DNA of 64,000 nucleotides, taken from positions 310,001 to 374,000 of the forward strand of contig NZ_AHCA01000003.1 of assembly GCF_000238355.1 (NCBI RefSeq). The letters run 5' to 3'. The notes beneath the pieces are model-generated. The model searched no databases. It worked only from the letters and a program-made list of their open reading frames with translations, and had not been told where the DNA came from. Source of the DNA: Pseudoalteromonas haloplanktis ATCC 14393 (lineage in GTDB: Bacteria; Pseudomonadota; Gammaproteobacteria; Enterobacterales; Alteromonadaceae). Each line of letters opens with the position of its first letter. Position 1 is the first letter of the stretch. Positions 43,003 to 51,548 of the stretch are shown here, one piece after another. Both the position numbers and the translations under genes were made by a program.

Positions 43003-45768
43003 ATGAATAAACCTACACAGATAACATTAGCAAATTCGCTTTCTGTCAGCCATTCGTCACACAATGCTACAGCACAGCAAATACCCGACCTGAGCGATCA
43101 AACGCTCAGTGCTAAAAATATTGTGTTTACTAAAGGCTCAGTACAAATGGAGGTGTACGTGGACAAGCATTGGCAAACCCTCCGCTTAGCCACCACTGAA
43201 TCGCAAAGCAACCTTCCTAAAATTGCCAGTGCCGATATTCAGCTCAGCCAAGATGGAAAACAACTCTCCATTACCCCAAAACAAGTTGAAATTAGCCTGC
43301 GTCAGACTAACCAATTACAAAGTCTTTTAAACTTTATAAACACTGGTGAGCAGGTTGATAATAAACCTTTGCCATTACAGATCACGCTACAGCCCGTTGC
43401 AAAACTAGTATTAACTCAATTACAAGCCAGTGTACCTATTAATAAAGAAGTCGCGCAACTACTTCACAATGAACAAGGGCTAAAAGCCATTATTACCGCA
43501 AATCAGAGCAATTTTACTTTAAGTGTGGTTAATCGTTTTGCAGATACACTGCATCAACAACCTATAAGCCAAGCAAAACTTGTAGCTTGGTTGAGTAAAT
43601 TAGTCCCACACGGGCAACTCACATTAAATAAGAACACCGCAGCACTTAGTTTTAATAACTATAATGGCAATATTAAGCTCGCAACGAAGGCACTGCAAAG
43701 TAATCTTCCCCTTGGGCAAAACCAACCTGATGTAATGGCACAAAAAGTTCAACTTACAGCACTTAATGAACAATTAATTATAAAAACCCAACAGCCAAAA
43801 ATAACCTTGCAATTAAAAAACTCATTAGCGACGACGTTTAATTCTTTGCTGCAAAAAAGCCAACAGTTGGCGCCTTTAAGCACACAGACACACGCAACAA
43901 TTATCAGCCCATCGCTGGCAAATAATAGTCCGATCAGCTCTTGGTTAAAGCATAGTTTTGCCGATTTAAAAACCCGGGTTACAGATGCGGTTCGCTATTT
44001 TGAAAGCAAACCATTTAACCATCTAAGTACAACCCACAAACAAAATGCAACAGCAACACCTCAGCCGCCACTTGAACAGCCTTTAACTACCAAAATGGCG
44101 CCTAGCTTATTACCTAAATCACTTACCCAAATAAACCTTTCTGCCATGGCAGCTCGCCAGGTTCAACCACTCGTAGCCGATATCAGTCAAGGCACGGCAC
44201 TGCCGAAACATTTTCATCAGTCACCGCCTTTAGTACAGCTATTTCAGCAACTAAAGGCAGGGTTAGCGAGTATTACAACTCCTGTCCAGCCCGCTTTAAG
44301 TCTAACTGATGGCAAAGTACACATAAATTCACCTATTAAAGACACACTTGCTTTTTCACCTATGCAACCAAGCCAGATTGACAAAAAAGTAGCCCAAGCA
44401 GCAACACAACCAAATACAGAAAAGCAAACAATTACAACGCAACCCCCCATGGCGAAACCCTCAGCCAATAGCAAATACACTCAACCAACCAGCTCTATAC
44501 AGACTAATATAGATAAAACTATGCCTTTCGTTACTTCGCCAATGACCAAAGAGCAAACAACCCAAACGCTAAGTAAACAAGCAGCAGCCTTATTGCAGTC
44601 ACCACAGTCTGAGTTTTATAAAACAAGTAAACCTAACGCTGAGCAGAGCGCCAGTCAAACAGCACCTAAAACTCGCATACCGCTTGCAGAGCACCAGCAC
44701 ATCCCTGTGCCAAAAATAGCGGATTTAGAGAGCAAAACGCAAAAAGTGACAGGTGTCCTTCCTCTTAGCATAACGGCGCCTCCCCTAACTATGGGGGCGG
44801 TTAAAGCTCCTATAACCGATTTTCTACCAGCGAGCCAAATCAGCTTGCCTCTTGAGGCAAAATTGCTTGCCCCACTTTTAAGGATGCCCATAGAAAAACC
44901 ACTGCCAAACTTTAAAGTAGCTACACATAACGATAAACAGCATATTGCTGCACAAATTGATAAGTTTGCGACGAGTAAAGTCAGCGAAAATATTGATTTA
45001 AACCGGCTTGTTAATCAGGCTTTTAGCCGCATGATTGATAGTCAATCGTTGCAACCGCTCACTATTCAACGAGAAATACTCAGCGTGTTGCGCCCTGAAA
45101 GCTTAAGCGCCAGTGCGCTGCAAAATAGTTTTAGCCAAGCGCTTGAACAGTTAACGGTGGGTATTTTAGCTGCGCCTAGTTTGGCACATATCAGTGCCTT
45201 ACACTTTAATAGTCAAAGTTCTTTAGATGCGCTACTTCAGGTATTAGTACCAAATTTTAAAGCAACTAATTCGCAAAAACTGCAAGAGCAATTATTACAA
45301 CCACAGTCGCAAGCATTAGCCGCAGAGCTGAGCCAAATAAAAACGGCAATCAGCCAAGTAAATAGTACGCCAATCAATCAGCAACCAGATACAAACCCGC
45401 TGGTACAATTCTTACTACCTATGCGCTTGCCGCCTGAAGCTGCACAAACTGAAATATCGTTAGGGCAATATAAAAAACCCAGTAAAGAAAAACTCGAAGG
45501 AAAAAATGTTTGGTTTGTGCGGCTTAATTTTGACTATGCTGAGCTTGGTCAGTTGCAGATCACCGCAGAGTTAATGGATAAAGCACTCGACTGCCAATTA
45601 CTCGCGTCAAGTCAAGATGTCACCGCTTTGGCCCACCCTCACCTTGAGAGCCTGCGTCATAAACTAACCGCTCACGGCTTGCAAGTAGGCGAAATGACAC
45701 TTAGTCAAGGCGCACCACAACACCAAGCTTTTTACCAATCCCATGCCATCATTAATATTAAGGTTTAG
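43003..45768 (+). CDS. FliK-like protein (flagellar hook-length control family, C-terminal Flg_hook domain)
   Basis: A 921-residue protein. Most of it (about 1-800) is low-complexity, rich in Gln, Thr, Ser, Pro and Lys and presumably unfolded, as in FliK ruler proteins. Residues about 820-915 (KNVWFVRLNFDYAELGQLQI through LRHKLTAHGLQVGEMTLSQG) match the Flg_hook domain of FliK, which interacts with FlhB to switch export specificity. It is followed after 3 bp by a stand-alone FlhB C-domain protein. It is much longer than typical FliK, and a canonical FliK would be expected upstream of fliL, outside this window, so this may be a second paralogue. Confidence 0.75.
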   Translation: MNKPTQITLANSLSVSHSSHNATAQQIPDLSDQTLSAKNIVFTKGSVQMEVYVDKHWQTLRLATTESQSNLPKIASADIQLSQDGKQLSITPKQVEISLRQTNQLQSLLNFINTGEQVDNKPLPLQITLQPVAKLVLTQLQASVPINKEVAQLLHNEQGLKAIITANQSNFTLSVVNRFADTLHQQPISQAKLVAWLSKLVPHGQLTLNKNTAALSFNNYNGNIKLATKALQSNLPLGQNQPDVMAQKVQLTALNEQLIIKTQQPKITLQLKNSLATTFNSLLQKSQQLAPLSTQTHATIISPSLANNSPISSWLKHSFADLKTRVTDAVRYFESKPFNHLSTTHKQNATATPQPPLEQPLTTKMAPSLLPKSLTQINLSAMAARQVQPLVADISQGTALPKHFHQSPPLVQLFQQLKAGLASITTPVQPALSLTDGKVHINSPIKDTLAFSPMQPSQIDKKVAQAATQPNTEKQTITTQPPMAKPSANSKYTQPTSSIQTNIDKTMPFVTSPMTKEQTTQTLSKQAAALLQSPQSEFYKTSKPNAEQSASQTAPKTRIPLAEHQHIPVPKIADLESKTQKVTGVLPLSITAPPLTMGAVKAPITDFLPASQISLPLEAKLLAPLLRMPIEKPLPNFKVATHNDKQHIAAQIDKFATSKVSENIDLNRLVNQAFSRMIDSQSLQPLTIQREILSVLRPESLSASALQNSFSQALEQLTVGILAAPSLAHISALHFNSQSSLDALLQVLVPNFKATNSQKLQEQLLQPQSQALAAELSQIKTAISQVNSTPINQQPDTNPLVQFLLPMRLPPEAAQTEISLGQYKKPSKEKLEGKNVWFVRLNFDYAELGQLQITAELMDKALDCQLLASSQDVTALAHPHLESLRHKLTAHGLQVGEMTLSQGAPQHQAFYQSHAIINIKV

Positions 45769-45771
45769 ACT

Positions 45772-46080
45772 ATGAGTGACAATTCTCAGCATAAATCTGC
45801 AATTGGCTTACTCTACGAAGCAGGCCGCGCACCAACGGTTACCAGTAAAGGCTTTGGTGAACTTGCGGAAGAAATTATCAGGGCGGCTGAAGAAAAAGGC
45901 ATTTTGATCCATAAGGATGAGGCCTTAGCAAAAACATTATCGCATTTAGAGCTTGGTGAGGAGATCCCCAAAGAGCTGTACTATGTAATTGCCGAGTTAA
46001 TTGCTTTTTCGTATGTGCTACGAGGGAAATTTCCACCGGGCTGGCAAGACTTTCAGGGCAAGTTAAATATTAAGGCGTAA
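45772..46080 (+). CDS. FlhB C-terminal-domain homologue (FlhX/FhlB type)
   Basis: A 102-residue soluble protein that corresponds to the cytoplasmic FlhB_C domain after the NPTH cleavage site: SAIGLLYEAGRAPTVTSKG aligns with the VALKYDTERAGAPIVVAKG segment of the FlhB at 60237-61367, and IPKELYYVIAELIAFSYVL with IPDQLFTAVAQVLAYVFQL. It lacks NPTH and the membrane part, so it cannot self-cleave. Such proteins can substitute for the FlhB C-fragment in other bacteria. It lies directly behind a FliK-like gene, its expected interaction partner. Confidence 0.85.
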   Translation: MSDNSQHKSAIGLLYEAGRAPTVTSKGFGELAEEIIRAAEEKGILIHKDEALAKTLSHLELGEEIPKELYYVIAELIAFSYVLRGKFPPGWQDFQGKLNIKA

Positions 46081-46102
46081 ATAGCTTTAAGTCAGCGGTA
46101 AC

Positions 46103-46127
46103 AAAAAAGCGCTATCTCGCGCCTTTT
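46103..46127. terminator. Imperfect terminator between convergent genes
   Basis: AAAAAAGCGC and GCGCCTTTTT flank a short loop with one bulged base; it overlaps the stop of the DUF2802 gene. Confidence 0.5.
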
Positions 46128-46516
46128 TGATGGTGTAACGACATTAGTAATTCAGCTTCGGCACGTGGCAGCTCGCATTCACGAATGATTTCTTCGATAT
46201 CTGCCCCTAATTCAACCATTTTTACTGCTCGCGAGTAAATTTTAGCATCAGGATCATCATATTTTTGCGCGTCTTGTAATTGCGCTAATTCCTGATTACG
46301 CTCTTCTACAGCAACTAACCGTTTGCCAATACTGAGCATACCGGTGCGCATTTCAGCAACTTCACTGCGTAAAATACTTAGCTGTTGTTGTGCTTCTTGT
46401 AGTTGCAGTGTTCTACTTTTTAACGCCGCAACCTGTTTATTGTTATTAATAAAAATTAGCCCCAAACATACTAAAACAAGTAATAATGAGGCGCCTAGCA
46501 ACGAGTATAACAACAT
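46112..46516 (-). CDS. DUF2802 domain protein
   Basis: A 134-residue protein with one N-terminal transmembrane helix (about 3-23), a coiled-coil segment (about 30-80, heptads around LKSRTLQLQEAQQQLSILRS) and a C-terminal helix-turn-helix-like DUF2802 region (VKMVELGADIEEIIRECELP followed by RAEAELL). Its function is unknown; it regularly closes the fliA-che-cheW cluster of polar-flagellate gammaproteobacteria, 16 bp after cheW here, so a role in array or flagellar placement is a reasonable guess. Confidence 0.85.
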   Translation of the reverse strand: MLLYSLLGASLLLVLVCLGLIFINNNKQVAALKSRTLQLQEAQQQLSILRSEVAEMRTGMLSIGKRLVAVEERNQELAQLQDAQKYDDPDAKIYSRAVKMVELGADIEEIIRECELPRAEAELLMSLHHQKGAR

Positions 46517-46532
46517 AGTTTTTCCGTAAGCG

Positions 46533-47030
46533 CTATAAGCCGCTCAGCTCGTCCCACTCTTCATCATTTAGCAATTTGTTTAAATCAACTAAAATCAATA
46601 ATTCGCCATCACGGTTACTCACACCTTGAATAAACTTAGCACTTTCTTCTGTGCCAATATTCGGTGCGCTGTCAATTTCTGAACTACGTAAATAAACGAC
46701 TTCTGCCACACTATCAGCAAGAATACCAATGACCTGCTCTTCAGCTTCAATGATCAAAACGCGTGAATTATCAGTCGTTTCTGCTGACATTAAACCGAAC
46801 CGTGCGCGGGTATCAATTACAGTAACAACGTTGCCACGTAAGTTTATGATCCCAAGTACATAGCTTGGCGCGCCAGGTACTGGCGCAATTTCAGTGTAAC
46901 GCAAAATCTCTTGTACCTGCATTACATTCACGCCATAGGTTTCTGATTCCAATTTAAAAGTGACCCACTGCAACACTTTATCATTGCCATCGGTATTTTT
47001 ACTGCTTGATAATAATCTTTGTTCACTCAT
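46533..47030 (-). CDS. cheW: Chemotaxis adaptor CheW
   Basis: Couples chemoreceptors to CheA in the hexagonal array. The 165-residue protein is one CheW domain: VTFKLESETYGVNVMQVQEI, IAPVPGAPSYVLGIINLRGN, VTVIDTRARFGL and a C-terminal LLILVDLNKLL. CGGAG lies 7 bp before the ATG. It is downstream of parP, with which it shares the array. Confidence 0.96.
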   Translation of the reverse strand: MSEQRLLSSSKNTDGNDKVLQWVTFKLESETYGVNVMQVQEILRYTEIAPVPGAPSYVLGIINLRGNVVTVIDTRARFGLMSAETTDNSRVLIIEAEEQVIGILADSVAEVVYLRSSEIDSAPNIGTEESAKFIQGVSNRDGELLILVDLNKLLNDEEWDELSGL

Positions 47031-47049
47031 GTTAGTACTCCGATAATCG

Positions 47050-47844
47050 TTACTGCTCGCGGCTATCTAAACCTTGCTCTAATAATTGATTTAAACTTTG
47101 TACATCAATTAAGGCACACATTTTTTCTTTAATTACACCTGCAAGCCAAGGCCGCTTGCCACTTTTAGCTCGCCATTTCACATCTTCACTACGCAGTGTG
47201 ATGTTATTAACTAGCTTTTCCGCCAATAATCCCCACTGGCTATCACCTAAAGTAATTAAGTATTGGTAGTTTAATTTGTCTTCTAACTCTTGGGTATACT
47301 TTTCTGGCATGACCCAACGAGCGGTATCAACAACATTAAGGTTTTCATCACGATTTAGCATAACCCCTTTAAACCATTTAGGTTTACCGAACAATTGATT
47401 CACTTCCCCTAACTGATGAATGCCACCAAGTGCCTTCAAGGGGACGGCAAGGGTCAATCCCGCAACTTCAAAAAATAACGCTTGGAATTCACCATCAAAG
47501 TAATCTTCTTGGCGTTGAACTGGCGTTTTCGCCGCAACGCCATCAAGTGATGAACGCTCTTTAGCTATATCATTGATATTAGCTTGGATCTGTGGTTTCT
47601 CAAGGGAGGGAGGAGTTTGTTCGGTTATTTCTTGTTGAACATCTGTTGCAGGTTCGTTCAATGCGCTGGGTTGCACAATCGTTTGCTGCGATGCCTTCGC
47701 TGGCATGTCAGTGCTACTATTTGTTGGTGATACTTGTTCGAGTAATTTTGCAACCGGCTCTAAGTCCGTAGATTCTTCTTCGCACAATAAAGCCCCCAAG
47801 TACTGGGTCATTACTTTTTCATTAGCAAATAACTGCTTACTCAT
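47050..47844 (-). CDS. parP: ParP-type CheW-like array localisation protein
   Basis: A 264-residue protein. The N-terminal 110 residues are disordered, acidic and rich in Pro, Gln and Thr; residues about 112-255 are a CheW-like domain (QALFFEVAGLTLAVPLKALG, WFKGVMLNRDENLNVVDTAR). In Vibrio, ParP binds ParC through its N-terminal part and CheA through its C-terminal AIF domain, keeping arrays at the old pole. The gene lies between parC and cheW, exactly as in Vibrio. The assignment rests on synteny and architecture; a second, ordinary CheW-type adaptor role is not excluded. Confidence 0.8.
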   Translation of the reverse strand: MSKQLFANEKVMTQYLGALLCEEESTDLEPVAKLLEQVSPTNSSTDMPAKASQQTIVQPSALNEPATDVQQEITEQTPPSLEKPQIQANINDIAKERSSLDGVAAKTPVQRQEDYFDGEFQALFFEVAGLTLAVPLKALGGIHQLGEVNQLFGKPKWFKGVMLNRDENLNVVDTARWVMPEKYTQELEDKLNYQYLITLGDSQWGLLAEKLVNNITLRSEDVKWRAKSGKRPWLAGVIKEKMCALIDVQSLNQLLEQGLDSREQ

Positions 47845-47847
47845 TCA

Positions 47848-48618
47848 TTAACCTTGTTCAATTAAATAGTCGAGTAATGCGCGATAAGCATAAACACCTC
47901 TGGAGCGTGGGCAATATTGAACTGGCACTTGCTGAGCTAAACTTGCATCACGAAACTTTGTATCGACCGGTATGACCCCTGGCCACACCTTGTCTTGGTA
48001 GCTCTGCTGTAACGTTTTATATGCCTCAAGAGATGCATTGGTGCGTTTATCATACATTGTAGGGATAATGGTATATTGATACTGCTTTGATTGCGAGCTT
48101 TGCATTAACTCCATGGTCCGCATCATTCTATCAAGCCCTTTTAGTGCCAAAAACTCCGTTTGCACCGGCACTAAGATCCGTTCACTGGCCGCCAAAGCGT
48201 TTACCATTAAAACGCCCAACACAGGCGGACAATCTAATATCGCATAATCGTAATGCTCACTGATTTTAGTTAATGCTTTTTTTAAAATCAGCCCCATCCC
48301 TGTTTTATTTCCCATACTACGATCTAAGGTGGCAATTGCCATAGTAGCAGGCAAAATATCTAAATTATCAATATTTGATGGGCACAGTGCTTGTAAAATC
48401 TCTTCACTGGCCATGGTGTTACCCCGGGCAAAGATATCATAGACACTGACTTCTAAATCTTCAGAATCAATGCCAAAGTAATACGTTAACGATGCATGTG
48501 GATCAGTATCTATCAGTAATACTCGCTTTCCTTGCAGCGCTAATATGCCAGCTAAACTAACAGCCGTCGTGGTTTTACCTACTCCGCCTTTTTGATTCGC
48601 TACTGTCCAAATTTTCAC
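47848..48618 (-). CDS. parC: ParC-type ParA/Soj-family ATPase for polar chemotaxis arrays
   Basis: A 256-residue MinD/ParA-family ATPase. The deviant Walker A motif KGGVGKTTTA is at residues 10-19, Walker A' is in LLIDTDPHASLTYYFG, and Walker B is YAILDCPPVLGVLMVNAL. Chromosome-partition ParA proteins have an adjacent ParB and parS; here there is none, and the neighbours are motD, parP and cheW, so it is the chemotaxis-specific homologue that localises arrays to the pole in Vibrio and Pseudomonas-type clusters. Confidence 0.88.
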   Translation of the reverse strand: MKIWTVANQKGGVGKTTTAVSLAGILALQGKRVLLIDTDPHASLTYYFGIDSEDLEVSVYDIFARGNTMASEEILQALCPSNIDNLDILPATMAIATLDRSMGNKTGMGLILKKALTKISEHYDYAILDCPPVLGVLMVNALAASERILVPVQTEFLALKGLDRMMRTMELMQSSQSKQYQYTIIPTMYDKRTNASLEAYKTLQQSYQDKVWPGVIPVDTKFRDASLAQQVPVQYCPRSRGVYAYRALLDYLIEQG

Positions 48619-48626
48619 ATCACACC

Positions 48627-49589
48627 TTATTGTTTTTCATTGCGCGTTGTAATTCGAATACCGCCATGTGGGAGTTGGATCACTTTAATGCTGTTATCGT
48701 CACTTGGCAACTCAATTGGTTGTGGCTCTGGCGCTAATTGTTGCCTCTTCTGCTCCTCAGTGGCTTCAGGCTCCGGTGGCAAACCGTACTTAGATAAGGC
48801 CACCACCACCTTACGATTTTCCGCTCGGCCTTGCTCGGTATCATTGTCAGCAAAAGGTGAATATTGTCCATAGCCTTCAATAGCCATTCGAGCCGGATTA
48901 ATTCCTAAGCTCTCAAGCTCTACTAGCATAGACGTTGCTCGAGCGACTGACAGCTCCCAATTAGACCGAAACATTTCATTTCGAATCGTTTCGTTATCAG
49001 TATAACCACGCACCCGTATATAATTATCAACTGGGGCTATAATATCTTTCACGAGTTTGATCACTTGTTTTGCACGTAAGTGTGCCACAGCACTACCACT
49101 TGAAAACAGCATTCCTGAGCTCAATTCAATAATCAACCAATCTTGGTGTAATTCTAAACTGGCTTCGCCATCACGTATTTCATCAATTAACGCTGATTGC
49201 AGTTTAGTCAGTAAACTATCCAATGGTTTACCTAAATGCTTTTGCTTTATATTACTCGTATCGCTTTGACCATCGAGCAACTCTGGACCTACTTCTTGCT
49301 TTTGGATACTTTCCCCATACAGTAGCTCTTTTTCGGGGCTAACCCTATCAGTTAATAAGCCTGTTCCAGTTACGCCTTGACCTTCTTGGGAATGCTGGCG
49401 AGCTGATTTATCAAACACTTGCTCTAGCGAGTCAGATAGAATTTGGAAGCTTTCTTCTTTATTGATAGCAATGGCATACATCACCACAAAAAATGCAAAC
49501 ATTATGGTCATGTAATCAGCATAGGAAACCAGCCAACGCTCAGTATGTTGGTTTTTATTTGACGAATGGCGAAGGCGGCGGCGTATCAT
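48627..49589 (-). CDS. motD: Flagellar stator protein MotD (MotB family)
   Basis: A 320-residue MotB-type stator subunit. One transmembrane helix (about 27-45) with the proton- or ion-binding Asp in WLVSYADYMTIMFAFFVV is followed by a plug, and an OmpA-like peptidoglycan-binding domain (about 165-265; VRGYTDNETIRNEMFRSNWE, IEGYGQYSPFADNDTEQGRA). The C-terminal tail is Pro/Glu-rich. It is paired with motC; TAATG overlap with motC stop. The location inside the che operon identifies MotD rather than the separate MotB. Confidence 0.92.
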   Translation of the reverse strand: MIRRRLRHSSNKNQHTERWLVSYADYMTIMFAFFVVMYAIAINKEESFQILSDSLEQVFDKSARQHSQEGQGVTGTGLLTDRVSPEKELLYGESIQKQEVGPELLDGQSDTSNIKQKHLGKPLDSLLTKLQSALIDEIRDGEASLELHQDWLIIELSSGMLFSSGSAVAHLRAKQVIKLVKDIIAPVDNYIRVRGYTDNETIRNEMFRSNWELSVARATSMLVELESLGINPARMAIEGYGQYSPFADNDTEQGRAENRKVVVALSKYGLPPEPEATEEQKRQQLAPEPQPIELPSDDNSIKVIQLPHGGIRITTRNEKQ

Positions 49590-50353
49590 TATGGTTGCAA
49601 CTGAGTCGGTCGCTCAACACGATACGCTTCAAGTTTAAGCTCAATATTAGCTGGACTATCGCCTTGACTCATAGCGATAATTCCCTCTGCGAGCAGCTCG
49701 TGGTACAGCATTTTCTGTTCAATCTGTTGCTGTAGTTTGTTAGCCATAGGCAAAAATAATAAATTTGCCAAGCCAACACCATAAATAGTTGCTATAAATG
49801 CCGTTGCCACGCCCGCGCCTAATTTTTCAGGATCTGTGATAAACGACATTGCCTGAATAAGCCCAAGTACGGCCCCTAAAATACCAATAGTTGGGCTATA
49901 ACCGCCTAGCGCTTCATAGACACGGCTGGCCTCAAGTAGACGTTCACGCTCCAGTAATAAATCAATTTCTAGCGTGTCTCTAAGTTTTTGTTCACTATTA
50001 CCATCAATCAACAAACTGAGTCCTTTGGCAACATATGGATCAGGGTGCGTTAATGCAATCTCTTCTAAAGCCAAATAACCTTCTTGACGCGCTTTATGAG
50101 ACCAACCTTTCACTTGCTCAATAGCCCCATCGATATCATGACGTGGTGGAAAGAACACCCAATGGCTGATCTTGAGTACTTTACTAAAGGTACTGGCTGG
50201 TGTTTGTAACATCACAGCCCCGAGTGTCCCACCGAGCACAATGATGAGCGCTGGACCATTAAACAACGCACTAACAACCCCGCCTTCCAATGAGTAGCCA
50301 AGGCCAATAGCACAAAGGGCCACTAATAGGCCTAAAAATGACAGCTTATCCAC
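49589..50353 (-). CDS. motC: Flagellar stator protein MotC (MotA family)
   Basis: A 254-residue MotA-type ion channel subunit with four transmembrane helices; the conserved [19 protein letters not shown] helix and [20 protein letters not shown] are present, as are cytoplasmic charges for rotor contact. I start at the GTG at 50353, giving the family-typical [13 protein letters not shown]; a GTG at 50365 would add four residues. It overlaps the 3' end of cheB by 8 bp and motD by one base. Confidence 0.92.
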   Translation of the reverse strand: MDKLSFLGLLVALCAIGLGYSLEGGVVSALFNGPALIIVLGGTLGAVMLQTPASTFSKVLKISHWVFFPPRHDIDGAIEQVKGWSHKARQEGYLALEEIALTHPDPYVAKGLSLLIDGNSEQKLRDTLEIDLLLERERLLEASRVYEALGGYSPTIGILGAVLGLIQAMSFITDPEKLGAGVATAFIATIYGVGLANLLFLPMANKLQQQIEQKMLYHELLAEGIIAMSQGDSPANIELKLEAYRVERPTQLQP

Positions 50354-51482
50354 AACCAATCTCACGAACTAATCGAGTAGCAACATCGCTCAGTGCAATA
50401 CTTGCTGATGATAGCCCCGCACTTGTAACCGCTTGCGGCATACCATAAACCACACTGGTTTTTTCATCTTGTGCCCAGATAGTGGCACCCGCTTGTTTCA
50501 GCATCCTCGCTCCATCACGGCCATCGGCTCCCATTCCTGTCAGAACAACAGCCAGTACATCACCTTGAAACGCTTTCGCTGTACTGGCAAAGGTAACGTC
50601 AACACTGGGTTTATATGTGATCCGCGCACTATCATCTTCAAATACTCTTAGCGTCCGGTTCCCCCCTCGCCCTTCAATCAACATTTGTTGACCGCCTGGT
50701 GCCAAATAAGCCGTACCTGGCATTAATCTATCCCCCTGCTGAGCTTCTTTTACGTGTATTTTACACAAGCTATTTAAACGAGCAGCAAATGCAGGGGTAA
50801 AGGCTGCAGGCATATGCTGGATCAATAAAATAGGATGTGGAAAGTTAGCAGGTAATTGGGTCAAAATGGTTTGCAGTGCAACAGGACCACCAGTAGAGGT
50901 ACCAATAGCGACAACTTGATATTTCTTCCCTGAAGCGCGAATAGAGGCGGTAGCACCAGCACTTGGTGCTGTATTTCGGTTGAAACTTCTATCCGGCTGA
51001 GTAATTGTAGAGCGCAGGGAAGTCGTAGCGCCTGAAGGTGGCACTGCTGGCGTTGATGATACTGGCCGACTAAAACGTGATAATCGACGGCGGCCGATTT
51101 CTTTTACTTTATTTTGTAATAGCTTAATTGCGTCTTCATTATTACGGGCAATATCTTCAAACTTTTTCGGTAAGAAATCCAACGCCCCCGCATCAAGCGC
51201 ATCTAAAGTGGCCGTTGCACCATCACGAGTAAGTGAAGAAAACATCAGGATTGGTGTTGGGTTAGCCGCCATGATCTGTTTTACAGCACTAATCCCATCA
51301 AGCACCGGCATTTCAACATCCATGGTGATTACATCAGGTCGTAATTGGTTTGCTTTATCCACAGCTTCTCGGCCATTTACCGCAAAACCAATAACTTCAA
51401 TATCCTTATCTTGCTCGAGTATTTCGCTCACTCGACGGCGAAAAAAACTTGAATCATCAACAACTAAAACTTTAACTGCCAT
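50346..51482 (-). CDS. cheB: Chemotaxis protein-glutamate methylesterase CheB
   Basis: Removes methyl groups from chemoreceptors for adaptation and deamidates glutamines. The N-terminal receiver domain has phospho-acceptor Asp55 in [10 protein letters not shown]. The C-terminal catalytic domain has the Ser in [15 protein letters not shown], His in [10 protein letters not shown] and Asp in [12 protein letters not shown] linker of about 55 residues rich in Ser, Thr and Ala joins them. I use the ATG at 51482 with AAGAG 7 bp upstream rather than the ATG two codons before it. No cheR is in this window. Confidence 0.95.
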   Translation of the reverse strand: MAVKVLVVDDSSFFRRRVSEILEQDKDIEVIGFAVNGREAVDKANQLRPDVITMDVEMPVLDGISAVKQIMAANPTPILMFSSLTRDGATATLDALDAGALDFLPKKFEDIARNNEDAIKLLQNKVKEIGRRRLSRFSRPVSSTPAVPPSGATTSLRSTITQPDRSFNRNTAPSAGATASIRASGKKYQVVAIGTSTGGPVALQTILTQLPANFPHPILLIQHMPAAFTPAFAARLNSLCKIHVKEAQQGDRLMPGTAYLAPGGQQMLIEGRGGNRTLRVFEDDSARITYKPSVDVTFASTAKAFQGDVLAVVLTGMGADGRDGARMLKQAGATIWAQDEKTSVVYGMPQAVTSAGLSSASIALSDVATRLVREIGCG

Positions 51483-51548
51483 CGGCATACTCTTGTTAAA
51501 TTTTATCTGTGAGAGCTAAATTAGCTCTCACGTTAAGATAAGAATGGA

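Noticed and set aside
47848..48618. Chromosome-partition ParA
   Set aside because: No parB or parS nearby, and the position between motD and the ParP/CheW genes indicates the chemotaxis-type ParC.
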